From Planctomycetaceae bacterium (lineage in GTDB: Bacteria > Planctomycetota > Planctomycetia > Planctomycetales > Planctomycetaceae), in contig JAKFUF010000015.1 of assembly GCA_021732845.1 (NCBI GenBank), positions 1-64,000 of the forward strand: DNA of 64,000 nucleotides, in the 5' to 3' direction. The notes under the pieces were generated by a model that worked only from the letters and a program-made list of their open reading frames with translations, was not told the DNA's origin and did not search any database. Positions 48,135 through 59,341 of the stretch are shown here, in pieces (position 1 is the first letter of the stretch; every line of letters starts with the position of its first letter). The translations under genes were made by a program, and so were the position numbers.

Positions 48135-48839
48135 ATGCCGACGATATTCATCTCATACCGGCGAGCTGACAGTCTCGAGTCCACCGGTCGTGTGTACGAC
48201 CGGCTGGCCGAAGCTTTTGGAGCAGAGTGCGTCTTCCGGGACATCGATAGCATTCCGCTGGGGATCCCCTTCCCGGAACTGTTGCGGCAAACACTCTCAC
48301 GAGCGAATGTCGTGCTGGTGATCATAGGTCCATCTTGGCTGTCCGTGACAAATCCTCATGGTCAGCGCCGGTTGTTCGAACTTGCCGATTTGGTCCGTAT
48401 GGAAGTGGAGTGCGCCCTGCAACAGGACTTGCCAGTAATCCCGGTAATGGTGGGCAACGCGCCATTGCCGAAGGAAGAATGCCTGCCGGAATCCATTCGC
48501 GGGTTGGCCCAGCGCAACGGCTTTGCTGTCCGTCCTGACCCGGACTTTCACCGGGACATGGATCGGCTTTGCCTCAAGGTCCAGGAATTGCTGGGGTTCC
48601 CTGATGCTCCGTTGCGGAAGGCAGAACTTCTTGAGCAGTTGCTCGCAAAACACCAAGCCGAGTTGGAACGCATAAATGGATCAGAGCAATTCCGCTGGCA
48701 CATGACGCAAGAGAAACTGCGAAAACTGACCCCGGCACAAGAGCAGGAACGGGCTGCCTCATCCTTTAGAGATCATATTTTTGCTATCATTGGTATTTCG
48801 CTGTTTGCATGCGTGGCGTTGTTTGGGCGAGGATGCTGA
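48135..48839 (+). CDS. TIR domain protein with C-terminal membrane helix
   Basis: 234-aa protein. Residues 1-140 form a TIR domain: PTIFISYRRADSLESTGRVY is the first strand and helix, VVLVIIGPSWL the fourth strand, and the helix LADLVRMEVECAL carries a Glu at the place of the NADase catalytic Glu. A coiled-coil linker follows, then one membrane helix (IFAIIGISLFACVALFG) at the very end. Such proteins can be signalling adaptors or NAD+-consuming effectors. It lies between a DUF1549 gene and a DUF1501 gene, with no other defence-type gene near. ATG 48135 is preferred to a GTG six bases upstream. Confidence 0.82.
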   Translation: MPTIFISYRRADSLESTGRVYDRLAEAFGAECVFRDIDSIPLGIPFPELLRQTLSRANVVLVIIGPSWLSVTNPHGQRRLFELADLVRMEVECALQQDLPVIPVMVGNAPLPKEECLPESIRGLAQRNGFAVRPDPDFHRDMDRLCLKVQELLGFPDAPLRKAELLEQLLAKHQAELERINGSEQFRWHMTQEKLRKLTPAQEQERAASSFRDHIFAIIGISLFACVALFGRGC

Positions 48840-48901
48840 AGCATATCCGTCATTCCCGGCTGTTTGGATGAACTTTCAATGTGCCAGTGGGGCGAGTTTA
48901 A

Positions 48902-50314
48902 ATGTTGGATGGAATGTCCCGCCGCGATCTCCTCCAGCGTTCCGGCATGGGGTTCGGCATGCTGGGCCTCACGGGGCTGTTGGCGCAGGACGGACTGCTG
49001 ACGCAGCCGGCGGCGGCGGCGGAATCGAACGTTCATCCGCTTGCCCCGCATGTGGCTCATTTTGCCGGCAAGGCGAAGCGGGTGGTTCATCTCTTCATGA
49101 ACGGCGGGCCATCGCAGGTCGACACGTTCGACCCGAAGCCACTGCTCGACAAGTACCACGGCAAGCCGCTGCCGGAGGGGACGCTGCGGACCGAGCGAAA
49201 GACGAGCGGGGCGTTCCGTTCGCCGTTCAAATTTCAGAAGTACGGGCAGTCGGGCATTGAAGTCAGCGAACTGTTCGCCAAGACGGCCCAGCATATCGAC
49301 GACATGTGCATCATCCGCTCAATGAAGGCCGATGTGCCCAACCACGAACCCTCCCTGTGGCTCATGAACTGCGGCGAAGGCCGCATGGCCCGGCCGAGTT
49401 TCGGCTCGTGGGTCACCTATGGCCTGGGCTCCGAGAACCAGAACCTGCCGGGCTTCATTGCCATGTGTCCCGGTGGCTACCCGATCACCGCCACGCAAAA
49501 TTGGCGGTCGGCGTTTCTGCCGGGGGCCTATCAGGGCACCTACATCGATTCGCAGCACACCGAAATCGACAAGCTGATCGCCAACATCCGCAATCCGGCA
49601 GTCACGCAGCCCGAACAGCGGCGGCAGCTCGACTTGGTGCGGACTCTCAACGAAAAGCACCTGGCTGCCCGTCCACATGCTCCTATGCTGGAATCGCGCA
49701 TCCAGGCGTTCGAATTGGCCTATCGGATGCAATCCGAAGCGGCCGAGGCATTCGATATCAGCCAGGAGTCGCAGGCCACCCGCGAAATGTACGGTGCCGA
49801 CATTCATGGCCGCCAACTGCTGATGACACGGCGGCTGCTCGAACGCGGCGTGCGGTTCGTGCAGCTTTGGAGCGGTGCCGGACAACCTTGGGACAACCAC
49901 AGCGGAATTGAAGCTGAGCATCGCAAGCTGGCCCTGCAATGGGACGGGCCGATTGCCGCATTCCTACAAGACCTCAAGCAGCGGGGCATGCTCGACAGCA
50001 CGCTCGTGATGTGGGGCGGTGAATTCGGTCGCACACCTGTGGCGGAACTCCCGGACCTGAGCGGCCGCGACCACAACCACTACGGCTTCTCCATGTGGCT
50101 CGCCGGCGGCGGCGTCCGCGGCGGCTATGTCCACGGAGCCACGGATGAACTGGGCTTCGCCGCCGTGCAGGATCCGGTACATGTCCACGACCTGCACGCC
50201 ACGCTGCTCCACCTGCTGGGCTTCGACCACGAAAAACTGACCTACCGCTACGCCGGCCGCGACTTTCGGTTTACCGATGTGCATGGGCGGGTGGTGCGCG
50301 AACTGATCGCGTAG
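48902..50314 (+). CDS. DUF1501 exported protein
   Basis: 470-aa DUF1501 protein with a twin-arginine start (MSRRDLLQRSGMGFG). VVHLFMNGGPSQVDTFDPKP and [11 protein letters not shown] are the family blocks, with SGRDHNHYGFSMWLAGGG near the C-terminus. It follows the DUF1549/DUF1553 gene in the usual order, but with the TIR gene in between. Activity unknown; the fold is sulfatase-like. Confidence 0.9.
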   Translation: MLDGMSRRDLLQRSGMGFGMLGLTGLLAQDGLLTQPAAAAESNVHPLAPHVAHFAGKAKRVVHLFMNGGPSQVDTFDPKPLLDKYHGKPLPEGTLRTERKTSGAFRSPFKFQKYGQSGIEVSELFAKTAQHIDDMCIIRSMKADVPNHEPSLWLMNCGEGRMARPSFGSWVTYGLGSENQNLPGFIAMCPGGYPITATQNWRSAFLPGAYQGTYIDSQHTEIDKLIANIRNPAVTQPEQRRQLDLVRTLNEKHLAARPHAPMLESRIQAFELAYRMQSEAAEAFDISQESQATREMYGADIHGRQLLMTRRLLERGVRFVQLWSGAGQPWDNHSGIEAEHRKLALQWDGPIAAFLQDLKQRGMLDSTLVMWGGEFGRTPVAELPDLSGRDHNHYGFSMWLAGGGVRGGYVHGATDELGFAAVQDPVHVHDLHATLLHLLGFDHEKLTYRYAGRDFRFTDVHGRVVRELIA

Positions 50315-50484
50315 GCGAAATGCGGCGCTGGAAGCGCATCGCGTCTGGGAGCCATTCACCAGATTTCCTCCCGTCAAGTTCAAGCCGCCGCTGAAATCCG
50401 GTATGTTGGCTGCCATGCAGTGATCGCATTCGCTCCGCGCCGATGGAATGCCACAACAGCCGTTTTCCCCAGCAGGATCCCCTC

Positions 50485-51855
50485 ATGTCCGCTCCGCTCC
50501 AGACTTCCCGTCGTCAGTTTCTTCAGGGCATCGCCGCCGCCGGTGCCGCGGGGCTCTTCCTCCCGTCGGCCGGCCGGGCCTTCGGCTACGAGTCGCCCAA
50601 CGAACGCCCGGTGTTTGCGACCATCGGGCTGCGGAACCAGGGCTGGGCGATCACCAGCAAGTCGTTCGCCTTCGCCGACTTCGCGGCTCTCGCCGATGTC
50701 GATTCGAAAGTGCTGGGAGAGAACGTCGAAAAGGTCGAGAAAGCCCAAAAGAAGAAGCCCGACTCCTACAAGGACTACCGCCAGGTTCTGGACCGCAAAG
50801 ACATCGACGCGGTGATGATCGCCACGCCCGACCACTGGCACACGAAAATCGCCGTGGAAGCGATGCTGGCCGGCAAAGACGTCTACTGTGAAAAGCCGCT
50901 GACCCTCACGATCGACGAAGGCAAGCTGATCGAGAAAATCGTGAAGCAGACGGGCCGGGTCTTCCAGGTCGGCACCATGCAGCGGACCGAGTCTGACCTG
51001 AACTTCCTGAAGGCGATCGCCCTGGTCAAGAACGGCCGCATCGGCACCGTCAAGAAGGTGACCTGCGGCATCAACGGCATGGAGGCCTCGCCCACGATTC
51101 CCGTGGCGACCGTCCCCGAAAGCATCGACTGGGACATGTGGCTCGGGCCCGCACCTAAAGTCGCCTACCGCGCGCTGCCTCAGTTGCGTGAAGGCTATGG
51201 AGGAGGCGTGCCGCTGTTCAGCAACTGCCACTATTCCTTCCGCAACTGGCACGAATACTCCGGGGGAAAACTCACGGACTGGGGTGCCCACCATGTGGAC
51301 ATCGCCTGCTGGGCGCTGGGAGCCACGGAAACGGGGCCGAGCCGGATCGCGCCGGTCGAGTACACGTTGCCTGTGGAGTACAAGGACGGGAACCCGCTTG
51401 TCGACGACCGTTACAACGCCGCGACCGAGTTCACGCTCCGCGTCGACATGCCCAACAATGTCGAAATGATCATCACCAGCAAGGGTGACAACGGGATTCT
51501 GTTCGAAGGCACCGAGGGCCGGTTCTTCGTCAACCGCGGCAAGATTGCCGGAAAGCCGGTTGAAGATCTCAAGGACAAGCCACTGCCCGAGGGCGCGATT
51601 GAAGCCATCTACGGTGGCAAGGTCAGCGCCAACCACACCGCCAACTTCATTGAGGGAATGAAGGCCCGGAAGCAGCCGATTTCCGATGTCTGGTCGCACA
51701 ACCGGATGCTCGAAATCTGCCACCTCTCCAACATCGCCATGCGCTTCGGCCGGGAACTCCAGTGGGATGCCGCCAAGCGGGAGATCGTCGGCGACCCCCA
51801 GGCCAACGCCTTCCTCGCCCGCGAAAACCGCAAGGGGTTCGAGATCAACATGTAG
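50485..51855 (+). CDS. Exported Gfo/Idh/MocA-family oxidoreductase
   Basis: 456-aa NAD(P)-dependent sugar or polyol oxidoreductase with a twin-arginine signal (SRRQFLQGIAAAGAAGLF). The Rossmann half has DAVMIATPDHWHTKIAVEA and the signature CEKPLTLT with the active-site Lys of the family; the C-terminal half includes NWHEYSGGKLTDWGAHHVDI. Export of cofactor-bound enzyme by the Tat route is typical for this planctomycete-expanded group. Substrate unknown. ATG 50485 has AGGA upstream and starts directly at the signal. Confidence 0.92.
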   Translation: MSAPLQTSRRQFLQGIAAAGAAGLFLPSAGRAFGYESPNERPVFATIGLRNQGWAITSKSFAFADFAALADVDSKVLGENVEKVEKAQKKKPDSYKDYRQVLDRKDIDAVMIATPDHWHTKIAVEAMLAGKDVYCEKPLTLTIDEGKLIEKIVKQTGRVFQVGTMQRTESDLNFLKAIALVKNGRIGTVKKVTCGINGMEASPTIPVATVPESIDWDMWLGPAPKVAYRALPQLREGYGGGVPLFSNCHYSFRNWHEYSGGKLTDWGAHHVDIACWALGATETGPSRIAPVEYTLPVEYKDGNPLVDDRYNAATEFTLRVDMPNNVEMIITSKGDNGILFEGTEGRFFVNRGKIAGKPVEDLKDKPLPEGAIEAIYGGKVSANHTANFIEGMKARKQPISDVWSHNRMLEICHLSNIAMRFGRELQWDAAKREIVGDPQANAFLARENRKGFEINM

Positions 51856-51938
51856 TTCGTGATGAGATCTGGCGGGATTGCCGATTGGCGGCGATCCCGT
51901 TCGTCATGGATGAGATGGGAATTTGCGGAGGTGAATTG

Positions 51939-52044
51939 GGACAGGATTGAAAAGGATGAAGAAGGATAAGAAAGGATGCTTTTGTCGGAAGTCACTCAAA
52001 AACAGATCCTCTCTGATCCTTTTCAATCTTTTTTTATCCTGTCC
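51939..52044. repeat. Imperfect inverted repeat between convergent genes
   Basis: GGACAGGATTGAAAAGGAT (51939-51957) is the reverse complement, with an internal gap, of the stretch ending ATCCTGTCC at 52044. Internal AAGGAT/ATCCTT copies add further pairing. It lies between two convergent gene ends and may terminate both, but its repeat-like build suggests a dispersed element. Confidence 0.6.
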
Positions 52045-52083
52045 AAACTTTCCAACGGCCCCGTCTCCCAGGTTCCGTGACGG

Positions 52084-53556
52084 TCACGCCAGCAGTTCCG
52101 CCACCACGCGCCCGTGGACATCGGTCAACCGATAGTCGCGGCCCTGGAAGCGGAAGGTGAGGCGGGTGTGGTCCACGCCCATCAGGTGGAGCAGGGTGGC
52201 GTTGAGGTCGTGGACGTGGACGGGGTCGCGGGTGACGTTGTAGCAGAACTCGTCGGTTTCGCCGTGGACGGTGCCCGGCTTGATGCCGCCGCCGGCGAGC
52301 CACATGGTGAAGCAACCGCCGTGATGGTCGCGGCCGTAGTTCTTCGGTTCGAGCTTCCCTTGGCTGTAGGTGGTGCGGCCAAACTCGCCGCCCCAGACGA
52401 CCAACGTTTCGTCCAGCAGCCCGCGCTGTTTGAGGTCGCCGATTAGGGCCGCGGCCGGTTGGTCCACATCCTGACATTGCAGCCGGATGTCGCTGGGCAG
52501 GTTGTAATGCTGGTCCCAGCCCCGGTGATAAAGCTGGATGAAGCGGATGCCGCGCTCGGCCATCCGCCGTGCGAGCAGACAGTTGGCGGCGAATGTGCCG
52601 GGCTGCCGCGACTGCGGACCATAGGCTTCAAACGTGGCTGCGGTTTCACTCCCAAGATCAGCGAGTTCCGGGACCGAAGTCTGCATGCGAAACGCCATTT
52701 CGTACTGTGCGATGCGGGTGGCGATTTCTGGATCATGTTCTTTGGCCGACTGCTGTCCGTTCAAGCTGGCCAATAGATCCAGTTGGTCACGGCGAGTGGC
52801 GGGATCGATGCCGGGCGGATTGGACAGGTACAACACGCGGTCGCCGCCGCTGCGCAAGGCCACCCCCTGATGGTTCGACGACAGGAAGCCCGAACCCCAC
52901 AGCCGTGCATACAGCGGGTCGGCCGGCCGCGCGGCGCTGCCCCGCGAGATCAGCACAACGAAGGCCGGCAGGTTGCTGTTCTCGCTGCCCAACCCGTAAC
53001 TGGCCCAGGCTCCAAAACTGGGCCGGCCAGCCTGCTGGTGCCCCGTCTGCATCAGCGTCACGGCCGGGTCATGGTTGATCGCCTCGGTGTGCAGCGAACG
53101 GATGATGCAGAGGTCGTCGACAATCCGTCCGGTGTGTGGCAGCAACTCCGAAAGCGTGGCTCCGCTTTCACCATGCCGCGCGAATTGAAAGATCGACGAC
53201 GTGATCGGCAGCGACTTCTGTCCGCTGGTCATTCCCGTCAGCCGTTGATTGGCACGAACCGATGCCGGCAGTTCCTGGCCATGCCGCTCCTTCAACCCCG
53301 GCTTGTGATCAAACAGGTCGAGCTGCGACGGTCCGCCGTGCATGAACAGCGAGATGATCCGTTTGGCTTTTGGCACACCGTGCGGCCCCGCCGGCAACAT
53401 GTTGGGATTGGCTGCGCCGGAGCCTTGCAACAGCGAGACCAATGCCGCGCTGCCGAGGCTGATTCCGCCTTGTTGCAGGAAGGCCCGCCGTTGCTGTTGC
53501 TCGGCCGACGCTGGCATGGACGACGCAAACTTGGAGCTGAATTCAAAGTCGCTCAT
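52084..53556 (-). CDS. DUF1501 exported protein
   Basis: 490-aa DUF1501 protein. The N-terminus has a single Arg pair before [16 protein letters not shown], a weak twin-arginine signal. [20 protein letters not shown] and [13 protein letters not shown] are the family blocks, with [18 protein letters not shown] near the C-terminus. Its ATG overlaps the stop of the DUF1549/DUF1553 gene upstream, so the two are translationally coupled, the classic pairing of these families. Confidence 0.92.
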   Translation of the reverse strand: MSDFEFSSKFASSMPASAEQQQRRAFLQQGGISLGSAALVSLLQGSGAANPNMLPAGPHGVPKAKRIISLFMHGGPSQLDLFDHKPGLKERHGQELPASVRANQRLTGMTSGQKSLPITSSIFQFARHGESGATLSELLPHTGRIVDDLCIIRSLHTEAINHDPAVTLMQTGHQQAGRPSFGAWASYGLGSENSNLPAFVVLISRGSAARPADPLYARLWGSGFLSSNHQGVALRSGGDRVLYLSNPPGIDPATRRDQLDLLASLNGQQSAKEHDPEIATRIAQYEMAFRMQTSVPELADLGSETAATFEAYGPQSRQPGTFAANCLLARRMAERGIRFIQLYHRGWDQHYNLPSDIRLQCQDVDQPAAALIGDLKQRGLLDETLVVWGGEFGRTTYSQGKLEPKNYGRDHHGGCFTMWLAGGGIKPGTVHGETDEFCYNVTRDPVHVHDLNATLLHLMGVDHTRLTFRFQGRDYRLTDVHGRVVAELLA

Positions 53557-56500
53557 CGTCGCACCATCGCTTCGTCGAGGTTGAAGAGCGTGTGAGCCAC
53601 GACTGTCCAGGCGGCCAGTTCGACGGGATCGGCGGACTCGACGGGCGTGGCACCGACCGCCAGCAGTTTTGCCGCCGCGGCAGCATCGGCCGAATACCGC
53701 TGGCGCAGCCGGTTGAGCAGCGCGAGAAGCTGCGGCAGCTCGTCAGCCGTGGCTTCGCGCGTCAATATTCTCCAATACATCTGCCGCACGCGCTGCGAAT
53801 CGTCCGTCTCGGCGGCGAGCGTGGCTGCGGCCAGTTGCCGCGCGGCCTCCACGTAGGTTTCGTCGTTGAGGAGCAACAGCGCCTGCAGTGGAGTGTTGGT
53901 CCGCGACCGGCGGAGCGTGCATTTTTCACGGGTGGGACCATCGAACAGCAGGAGCGCCGGTGGCGGGGCCTGACGCTTCACATAGGTGTAGAGACTGCGA
54001 CGCCACAAGCCCGGCCCACGATCCGGTTCATAGGAGTCCTCCGCATTGTAGGAAACCTCCTCCCACAAGCCGGGCGGCTGGTACGGCTTGACGCTCGGCC
54101 CGCCGAGTTGGGGAACAAGCAGGCCCGATGCGGCCAGGGCCTGGTCGCGAATCATTTCGATTGGCAGCCGAAAACTGGCCCCCCGCGCGAGCCAGCGATT
54201 TTCCGGATCCACCAGTTCACTTCCGCGCTCAAGGAACTGCGAGCGTTGACGGTAGGTGCGGGAGGTGACGATCAACCGCAGCAGGGCTTTTGTATCCCAG
54301 CCCTCGTCCCGAAAGGTTGCCGCCAGGTAGTCCAGCAGTTCCGGGTGCGTTGGCGGTTCGCCCTGCGTGCCGAAGCCGGTCATGTTGCGGACGAGCCCTT
54401 CGCCGAAGCACTGCCGCCACAGCCGGTTCACGGCCACCCGCGCGGTCAGCGGGTTGTCCCGCGCCATCAGCCACCAGGCGAAACCGAGGCGATTTCGAGC
54501 CTCGCCAGCGGGCCATGGAGAGAGAGCCACGGGAACACCCGGTTCAACAACCTCACCATGCTTGTTGTACTGTCCGCGTTCGAGGAGATAGGTGGGACGC
54601 GGGGGCGACAGCTCATCCATGACCAGCGCCAAGGGGATTGCGGACCGCAGGTCCTGCTCCTCCCGTTGTGCGGTTCGAAGAGTCTGTCGCGCCACACGGG
54701 TCGGTTCATCCGGGTTGTGGTCGATGTAATCGTCGAGCAACAGTTCCTTGTCGCGCGCCATTCGCTTGTCAGCAGGAATCTCTAGAACGCCGCGAATCCG
54801 CTCGCCGCGAAAGCCTTTCGCCACCTCCTCCGCAGGGATGACTCCAGACACGATCCGCAATTCGTCCAACAGGCCGTAGTAGCCAAGTCCGTCGTCGCGC
54901 CGGCCGATCCGCAGCGGCTCGCTGTTTGCCACCGTTCCGGTCAGCGAGTCGCGGCGGACCTCAAGCGGCGCGGCGACACCATCAACGTAAACTTTGAGGC
55001 CCTGCGCCAACCGCGAACCATCGTAGCTCACGACCACTTGATGCCATTGCTTCGAGACCGCGGGCTCGCGCAGGATGACCTCAATCGCATCCGCTCCCCA
55101 GCGATGGACGAGATTGACCGTGATCCGTCCCTTTTGCCACAGGACTTCGAGCCCCCGGCGGTCACCCTCAGGCTCGATTTTCGAAACCGGGCAACTGAGG
55201 GATGAGTCGGGCAACATCCAGAAACTCAGCGTCCAGGGCTTGTCCGCCTGGAATTCAGGCAGGTCACACTCCAAGTGCTGGGTGGCATCGAATTTTCCTG
55301 CCTGGCCGCGAATGCCCGGCGTCTGTTGGAGAGTTGTTCCACGGTGTTGGATCGGATCAGTCGATTGTTCGAAAGCATGGTGCAGCCCGACCGGCAGCAT
55401 CGAAGGCGGAGCCAGCGAGCGCTCAACATCGGCTTCATGCTGGCTCAACTCGGTCGCCGCCGCCAGTCGCAGTGGCTCATAGGCCTGGGTCGCCTTGGCG
55501 GTGGCCGCCGCACGCTCTTGAAGCAGGCGCGTCTGCTCGGGAGTTGGCACCGAAATCCGCGGGGGTGGATCCTGCCCAGAGACCAAGCCGGTTTCCGGCA
55601 CATTGTTGAAGAACGCGAAAAGCTGGTAGTACTCGCGCTGCGAAATTGGGTCGTACTTGTGGTCGTGGCACTGCGCGCAGCCGATGGTCAGGCCGAGCCA
55701 CGTGGACATGGTCGTGTCGACCCGATCCACGACGTATTCCACCCGGTACTCCTCGTCGATAATGCCCGTCTCATTGTTCGACATGTGGTTGCGGTTGAAG
55801 CCTGTGGCGATCTGCTGCTCGACCGTGCGGTTGGGCAGCAGGTCGCCCGCGAGCTGTACGACGGTAAACTGGTCGAACGGCAGATTGCGGTTAAATGCCT
55901 GGATCACCCAGTCCCGCCACAGCCACATCTGGCGGGGCATGTCGCCAAAGTACCCATCGGTGTCGGCGTACCGTGCGGCGTCCAACCAGTCCATCGCCAT
56001 CCGCTCACCAAAATGGGGTGAACCCAGCAGCCGGTCAACGGTTTGCTCATACGTCTCTTTGGCGGCGCGCTCTTGGTCTTGCAGGGTCGGCGGCAGTCCC
56101 GTCAGGTCGAAACTCACCCGCCGCAAGAGCGCTGAGGTGGCCGCCTCCGGCGAGAACTGCAAGCCGTGCTTTGGAAATTCGGCGGCGACAAAGGCGTCAA
56201 TCGGATTGCTGACATCCCCGGCCTGTGGCACCTCCGGTTTTACCAGTGGCTCAAAGGCCCAGTGTCGCTGATACTCGGCACCCTCGGAGATCCACTGCCG
56301 CAGAATCTGGATTTCCGCGGGAGTGAGCCGCCGCGGAGCCCCTGGCGGCGGCATCCGCACCGATTCATCCGTGGCCGCCACGCGAACCAACAGTTCGCTC
56401 GCCTCCGGCTTTTCCGGAACAATGGCCCGCACTCCAGAATCGGCAGGTTCGACGGCATGCGTGCGAACATCGAGCCGCAAGCCAGCCTGGCGCGCCTTCA

Positions 56501-56696
56501 CATCGAAGCCGTGACAACGCCAGCAATGCTCGGCGAGGATCGGGCGCACATCGCGATTGAAGCGGATCCGCTCTGCGGCAATCGCAGTTGGTGGAGCGAG
56601 GCACGGAGCAATGGCGAGCAACCAGGCAACCAGATAACCCTGCGGATTGAGACTGATGCGCCACCAGTCACGTTGCCTGTTTGACGGCTGCAACAT
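53553..56696 (-). CDS. PSCyt1-DUF1549-LamG-DUF1553 protein
   Basis: 1047-aa exported protein, coupled to the DUF1501 gene. After a signal helix ([16 protein letters not shown]) come a PSCyt1 domain with CWRCHG, DUF1549 with a second haem motif in [12 protein letters not shown], an inserted LamG/concanavalin-like domain (about residues 455-630; [12 protein letters not shown] and QVVVSYDG), and DUF1553 with [18 protein letters not shown]. The LamG insertion suggests carbohydrate or polymer binding. ATG 56696 opens the signal-bearing N-terminus; the frame extends about 80 codons further without family features. Confidence 0.9.
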   Translation of the reverse strand: MLQPSNRQRDWWRISLNPQGYLVAWLLAIAPCLAPPTAIAAERIRFNRDVRPILAEHCWRCHGFDVKARQAGLRLDVRTHAVEPADSGVRAIVPEKPEASELLVRVAATDESVRMPPPGAPRRLTPAEIQILRQWISEGAEYQRHWAFEPLVKPEVPQAGDVSNPIDAFVAAEFPKHGLQFSPEAATSALLRRVSFDLTGLPPTLQDQERAAKETYEQTVDRLLGSPHFGERMAMDWLDAARYADTDGYFGDMPRQMWLWRDWVIQAFNRNLPFDQFTVVQLAGDLLPNRTVEQQIATGFNRNHMSNNETGIIDEEYRVEYVVDRVDTTMSTWLGLTIGCAQCHDHKYDPISQREYYQLFAFFNNVPETGLVSGQDPPPRISVPTPEQTRLLQERAAATAKATQAYEPLRLAAATELSQHEADVERSLAPPSMLPVGLHHAFEQSTDPIQHRGTTLQQTPGIRGQAGKFDATQHLECDLPEFQADKPWTLSFWMLPDSSLSCPVSKIEPEGDRRGLEVLWQKGRITVNLVHRWGADAIEVILREPAVSKQWHQVVVSYDGSRLAQGLKVYVDGVAAPLEVRRDSLTGTVANSEPLRIGRRDDGLGYYGLLDELRIVSGVIPAEEVAKGFRGERIRGVLEIPADKRMARDKELLLDDYIDHNPDEPTRVARQTLRTAQREEQDLRSAIPLALVMDELSPPRPTYLLERGQYNKHGEVVEPGVPVALSPWPAGEARNRLGFAWWLMARDNPLTARVAVNRLWRQCFGEGLVRNMTGFGTQGEPPTHPELLDYLAATFRDEGWDTKALLRLIVTSRTYRQRSQFLERGSELVDPENRWLARGASFRLPIEMIRDQALAASGLLVPQLGGPSVKPYQPPGLWEEVSYNAEDSYEPDRGPGLWRRSLYTYVKRQAPPPALLLFDGPTREKCTLRRSRTNTPLQALLLLNDETYVEAARQLAAATLAAETDDSQRVRQMYWRILTREATADELPQLLALLNRLRQRYSADAAAAAKLLAVGATPVESADPVELAAWTVVAHTLFNLDEAMVRR

Positions 56697-56995
56697 CGAT
56701 CGGTTCCTCACAGGTCCGAATTTCTGATCGGGAAATCGAGATGTGTACTCAAAAGGAATTTTTCGTCGATTCCGAGACCAATTTGAAGTGGTCTGCACAA
56801 ATCGTACGACTGGCAATAACACCCACGCCGCGTTCGACTTCCGCTGGTGGTCCTCGAGTTTTGGCGAATTCGTACGATTTTGGTGCGCTTGTTGCACCTC
56901 TTTAATGGCGACGCTCAACGCTCTTGGGTGTTTGACGTGTCCCATTGTCTCAGTTGCGCTTGAGACGTGTTTGGTTCACAAATTTCAGGTGTACC
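56697..56995. other. Divergent intergenic region, no gene recognised
   Basis: 299 bases, AT-richer than the flanks, between the DUF1549/DUF1553 gene and the small gene at 56996. It should hold promoters for both; no clear pair was chosen. Confidence 0.4.
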
Positions 56996-57385
56996 ATGCC
57001 AGCCTCTTCACTCACCAGAACGCCACCCTACCGCCCGATCCCGGCAAGGAACTGCACGCCGGAGAGACTCCGCGCCCTGTGTGCCAGCATGGTTTGCCGG
57101 GCTTTGGAAGATTTGCGGGTCTGGGAACGCAACCGGACCCGGGACACGACGACCGCGGGTGCGCGAAACGCAATCAGGGAGGCTCGCCGACACGCCATGA
57201 AAGCACTCCGCTGGCTGCGGGGAGAAGATGGAGCCGTTGGGCTGAGTTTCGCGGATGCCTGCGAAGTGCTGGGAATCGACACGACGATCGCAGCGAGGAA
57301 GATTCTCCGGCAGGTTAATGCCACGGCATTGGCGGAACTTGATCGGTTCTCGCTCACCACGGCTTGCGCCGTGTCGCAAAAATGA
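56996..57385 (+). CDS. Small hypothetical protein
   Basis: 129-aa basic protein. The segment ALRWLRGEDGAVGLSFADAC followed by EVLGIDTTIAARKIL could form a helix-turn-helix, which would suit a DNA-binding role, but no family was recognised. The N-terminal 40 residues are Arg/Pro-rich. The last residues run into the repeat-like sequence (TTGCGCCGTG) that begins near 57360, so the 3' end may have been altered. Confidence 0.5.
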   Translation: MPASSLTRTPPYRPIPARNCTPERLRALCASMVCRALEDLRVWERNRTRDTTTAGARNAIREARRHAMKALRWLRGEDGAVGLSFADACEVLGIDTTIAARKILRQVNATALAELDRFSLTTACAVSQK

Positions 57386-57480
57386 AAGCGGCTGGGCGCG
57401 CGCCGGCGCGAGCCCTCCGGTGAGCCACACGGGTCCATCCTCATTCACCAGACGGCTTGCGCCGTGCCGCCAAAACCCGC
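57360..57480 (+). repeat. Fragments of the interspersed repeat
   Basis: CGGCTTGCGCCGTG occurs at about 57361 and 57446, with GAGCCCTCCGGTGAGCC at 57411, as in the left-end repeat. Only short modules are present. Confidence 0.55.
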
Positions 57481-57506
57481 CCACGACGGGCCACCTGCAT
57501 CGCCTC

Positions 57507-59054
57507 TCACACCCCGCGCTGGTCCTCGCCGCGGGGCGGCGCGACATTGGACGCCGCCTTGTTCAGGGCCTTGAGGTACGCCTGGGCGCTGGCCTCGATG
57601 ATGTCGGTGCTGGCGGCACGGCCGTGCCAGGTGTGGCCTTCATGGGCAATCTCGACCAGCACCTCGCCCTGGGCATCCTTGTCGGCCGAGACGCTCCGCA
57701 CCTGGTAGTTCGTCAGGCGGGCCTTGATCCCCGTGATCCGCTCCAATGTCTGAAACACGGCGTCGACCGGGCCGTCCCCCGTGGCGGCATCACACTTCAC
57801 AGGCTCTTCGCCATGCTGCAACTGGATCGTGGCGGTGGGGATCGCGCCGGTGCCGGACGAGATGTGCAGGCTGACCAGCTTCCAGCGGTCCTCAACAATG
57901 CCGAAGCGGTTGTCAATGATCGCCGTGATGTCGGCGTCGTAAACGTCCTTCTTCTTGTCGGCGAGGGCGATGAAGTCGTTGAACACCTGCTCAAACATTT
58001 TGTCTTCGAGCGTGAAGCCGAGTTGTGTCACCCGGTCCCGGAACGCATGGCGGCCGCTGTGCTTGCCGAGCACCAGGTTTGTGCCCTGGAAGCCGACATC
58101 TTCGGGACGCATGATCTCGTACGTCGTCCGTTCCTGCAGCATCCCGTGCTGATGAATGCCAGCCTCATGAGCAAAGGCGTTCTGCCCGACAATCGCCTTG
58201 TTCCGCTGCACGAGCATCCCCGTGATCCGCGAGACGAGCCGGCTGGTGGTGAACAACTTCTGGGTATTGATGCCGGTGGTCAGACCGAAATAGTCCTGCC
58301 GCGTGCGGAGGGCCATGACCACCTCTTCGAGCGCCGCATTGCCGGCACGCTCACCCAGGCCGTTGATGGTGCATTCCACCTGGCGCGCCCCGGCTTCGCA
58401 CGCCGCCAGGCTGTTGGCGACCGCCATGCCCAAATCGTTGTGGCAGTGCGAGCTGATGACCGCCTGGTTGATGTTGGGGACATTCTCCTTCAGGCACTTG
58501 ATGACGTTGAAGTATTGAGTGGGCGTCGCATAGCCGACGGTGTCCGGAATGTTGACCGTCGTGGCTCCCGCCGTGATCGCCTTCTCCACCACCTCGCAGA
58601 GGAAATCGAGTTCGGTCCGGGCGGCATCTTCCGGTGAGAACTCGACGTCTTCGCAGAACCCCTTGGCTCGCTGGACCGATTCAATTGTCCGCCGGACGAT
58701 CTCCGGCTTGTCCATTTTCAGTTTGAACTGCCGGTGGATGGAACTGGTGGCGAGGAACACATGAATCCGCTTTTTGGCGGCATCCTGAAGGGCGGCGCCT
58801 GCCCGGTCGATGTCGTCATCACGGCTGCGGGCGAGGCCGCAGATCACCGCGCGGTCGCCGAACTGACGAGCCACGGCCTGCACCGCTTCGAAGTCGCCCG
58901 GTGAAGCGATGGGGAACCCGGCTTCGATGACGTCCACGCCCAGATCCACCAGCGCCTGCGCGACCTCCAGCTTCTCGGCAGTGTTCATGCTGCAGCCGGG
59001 GGATTGCTCGCCATCGCGGAGCGTGGTGTCGAAAATGATCACGCGGTTGGACAT
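57507..59054 (-). CDS. leuA: 2-isopropylmalate synthase
   Basis: 515-aa LeuA, which condenses 2-oxoisovalerate with acetyl-CoA in the first committed step of leucine synthesis. [13 protein letters not shown] near residue 7 and [12 protein letters not shown] provide the metal and catalytic residues, [18 protein letters not shown] follows, and the C-terminal allosteric domain includes [14 protein letters not shown]. Size and motifs separate it from cimA at 6665-8242. It is preceded by a Leu-rich leader peptide and terminator, so expression should respond to charged leucyl-tRNA. Confidence 0.97.
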   Translation of the reverse strand: MSNRVIIFDTTLRDGEQSPGCSMNTAEKLEVAQALVDLGVDVIEAGFPIASPGDFEAVQAVARQFGDRAVICGLARSRDDDIDRAGAALQDAAKKRIHVFLATSSIHRQFKLKMDKPEIVRRTIESVQRAKGFCEDVEFSPEDAARTELDFLCEVVEKAITAGATTVNIPDTVGYATPTQYFNVIKCLKENVPNINQAVISSHCHNDLGMAVANSLAACEAGARQVECTINGLGERAGNAALEEVVMALRTRQDYFGLTTGINTQKLFTTSRLVSRITGMLVQRNKAIVGQNAFAHEAGIHQHGMLQERTTYEIMRPEDVGFQGTNLVLGKHSGRHAFRDRVTQLGFTLEDKMFEQVFNDFIALADKKKDVYDADITAIIDNRFGIVEDRWKLVSLHISSGTGAIPTATIQLQHGEEPVKCDAATGDGPVDAVFQTLERITGIKARLTNYQVRSVSADKDAQGEVLVEIAHEGHTWHGRAASTDIIEASAQAYLKALNKAASNVAPPRGEDQRGV

Positions 59055-59183
59055 GGAAGTTTCCAGTGGGGGGTGAAGCGCAGCGCAACACCATGAGTGT
59101 CTGGCGACCGTGCTTGCCGTGGCAAGTCACCGCGCCCCTTTGAGCGAAATGTGGAGCGCTGCGCAACACATCCCGCAGAAACG

Positions 59184-59217
59184 AAAAAACCCTGAGCCCT
59201 CGGAGAGGGCTCAGGGT
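59184..59217 (-). terminator. leuA attenuator (intrinsic terminator in the 5' leader)
   Basis: On the minus strand an 11-bp stem (CCCTGAGCCCT/AGGGCTCAGGG, arms at 59206-59216 and 59190-59200, loop of 5) is extended by one A-T pair and followed by TTTTTT. It sits 130 bases before leuA. CTTAGG and GGAGA (59247-59258 region, overlapping the leader stop TAG) can pair with CCTGAG and TCTCC of the terminator to form an alternative structure. Confidence 0.82.
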
Positions 59218-59247
59218 GAAAGTTCAAGCAATCAGGCTGGAACGGTC

Positions 59248-59313
59248 CTAAGATCTCCCATGAGGATGGGGGATTAGCTGCAGGGCCAGATTCAGCAGTT
59301 CGAGACGCATCAT
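59248..59313 (-). CDS. Leucine-rich leader peptide of leuA
   Basis: 21-codon ORF, MMRLELLNLALQLIPHPHGR plus Ser, with six Leu codons in ten positions (residues 4-13). GGAG lies five bases before the second ATG. It begins about 22 bases after the predicted transcription start and ends 30 bases before the terminator stem, the geometry of amino-acid-biosynthesis attenuators. Confidence 0.78.
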   Translation of the reverse strand: MMRLELLNLALQLIPHPHGRS

Positions 59314-59341
59314 CACTCCAATTGAATCTTCAATCACCAAT

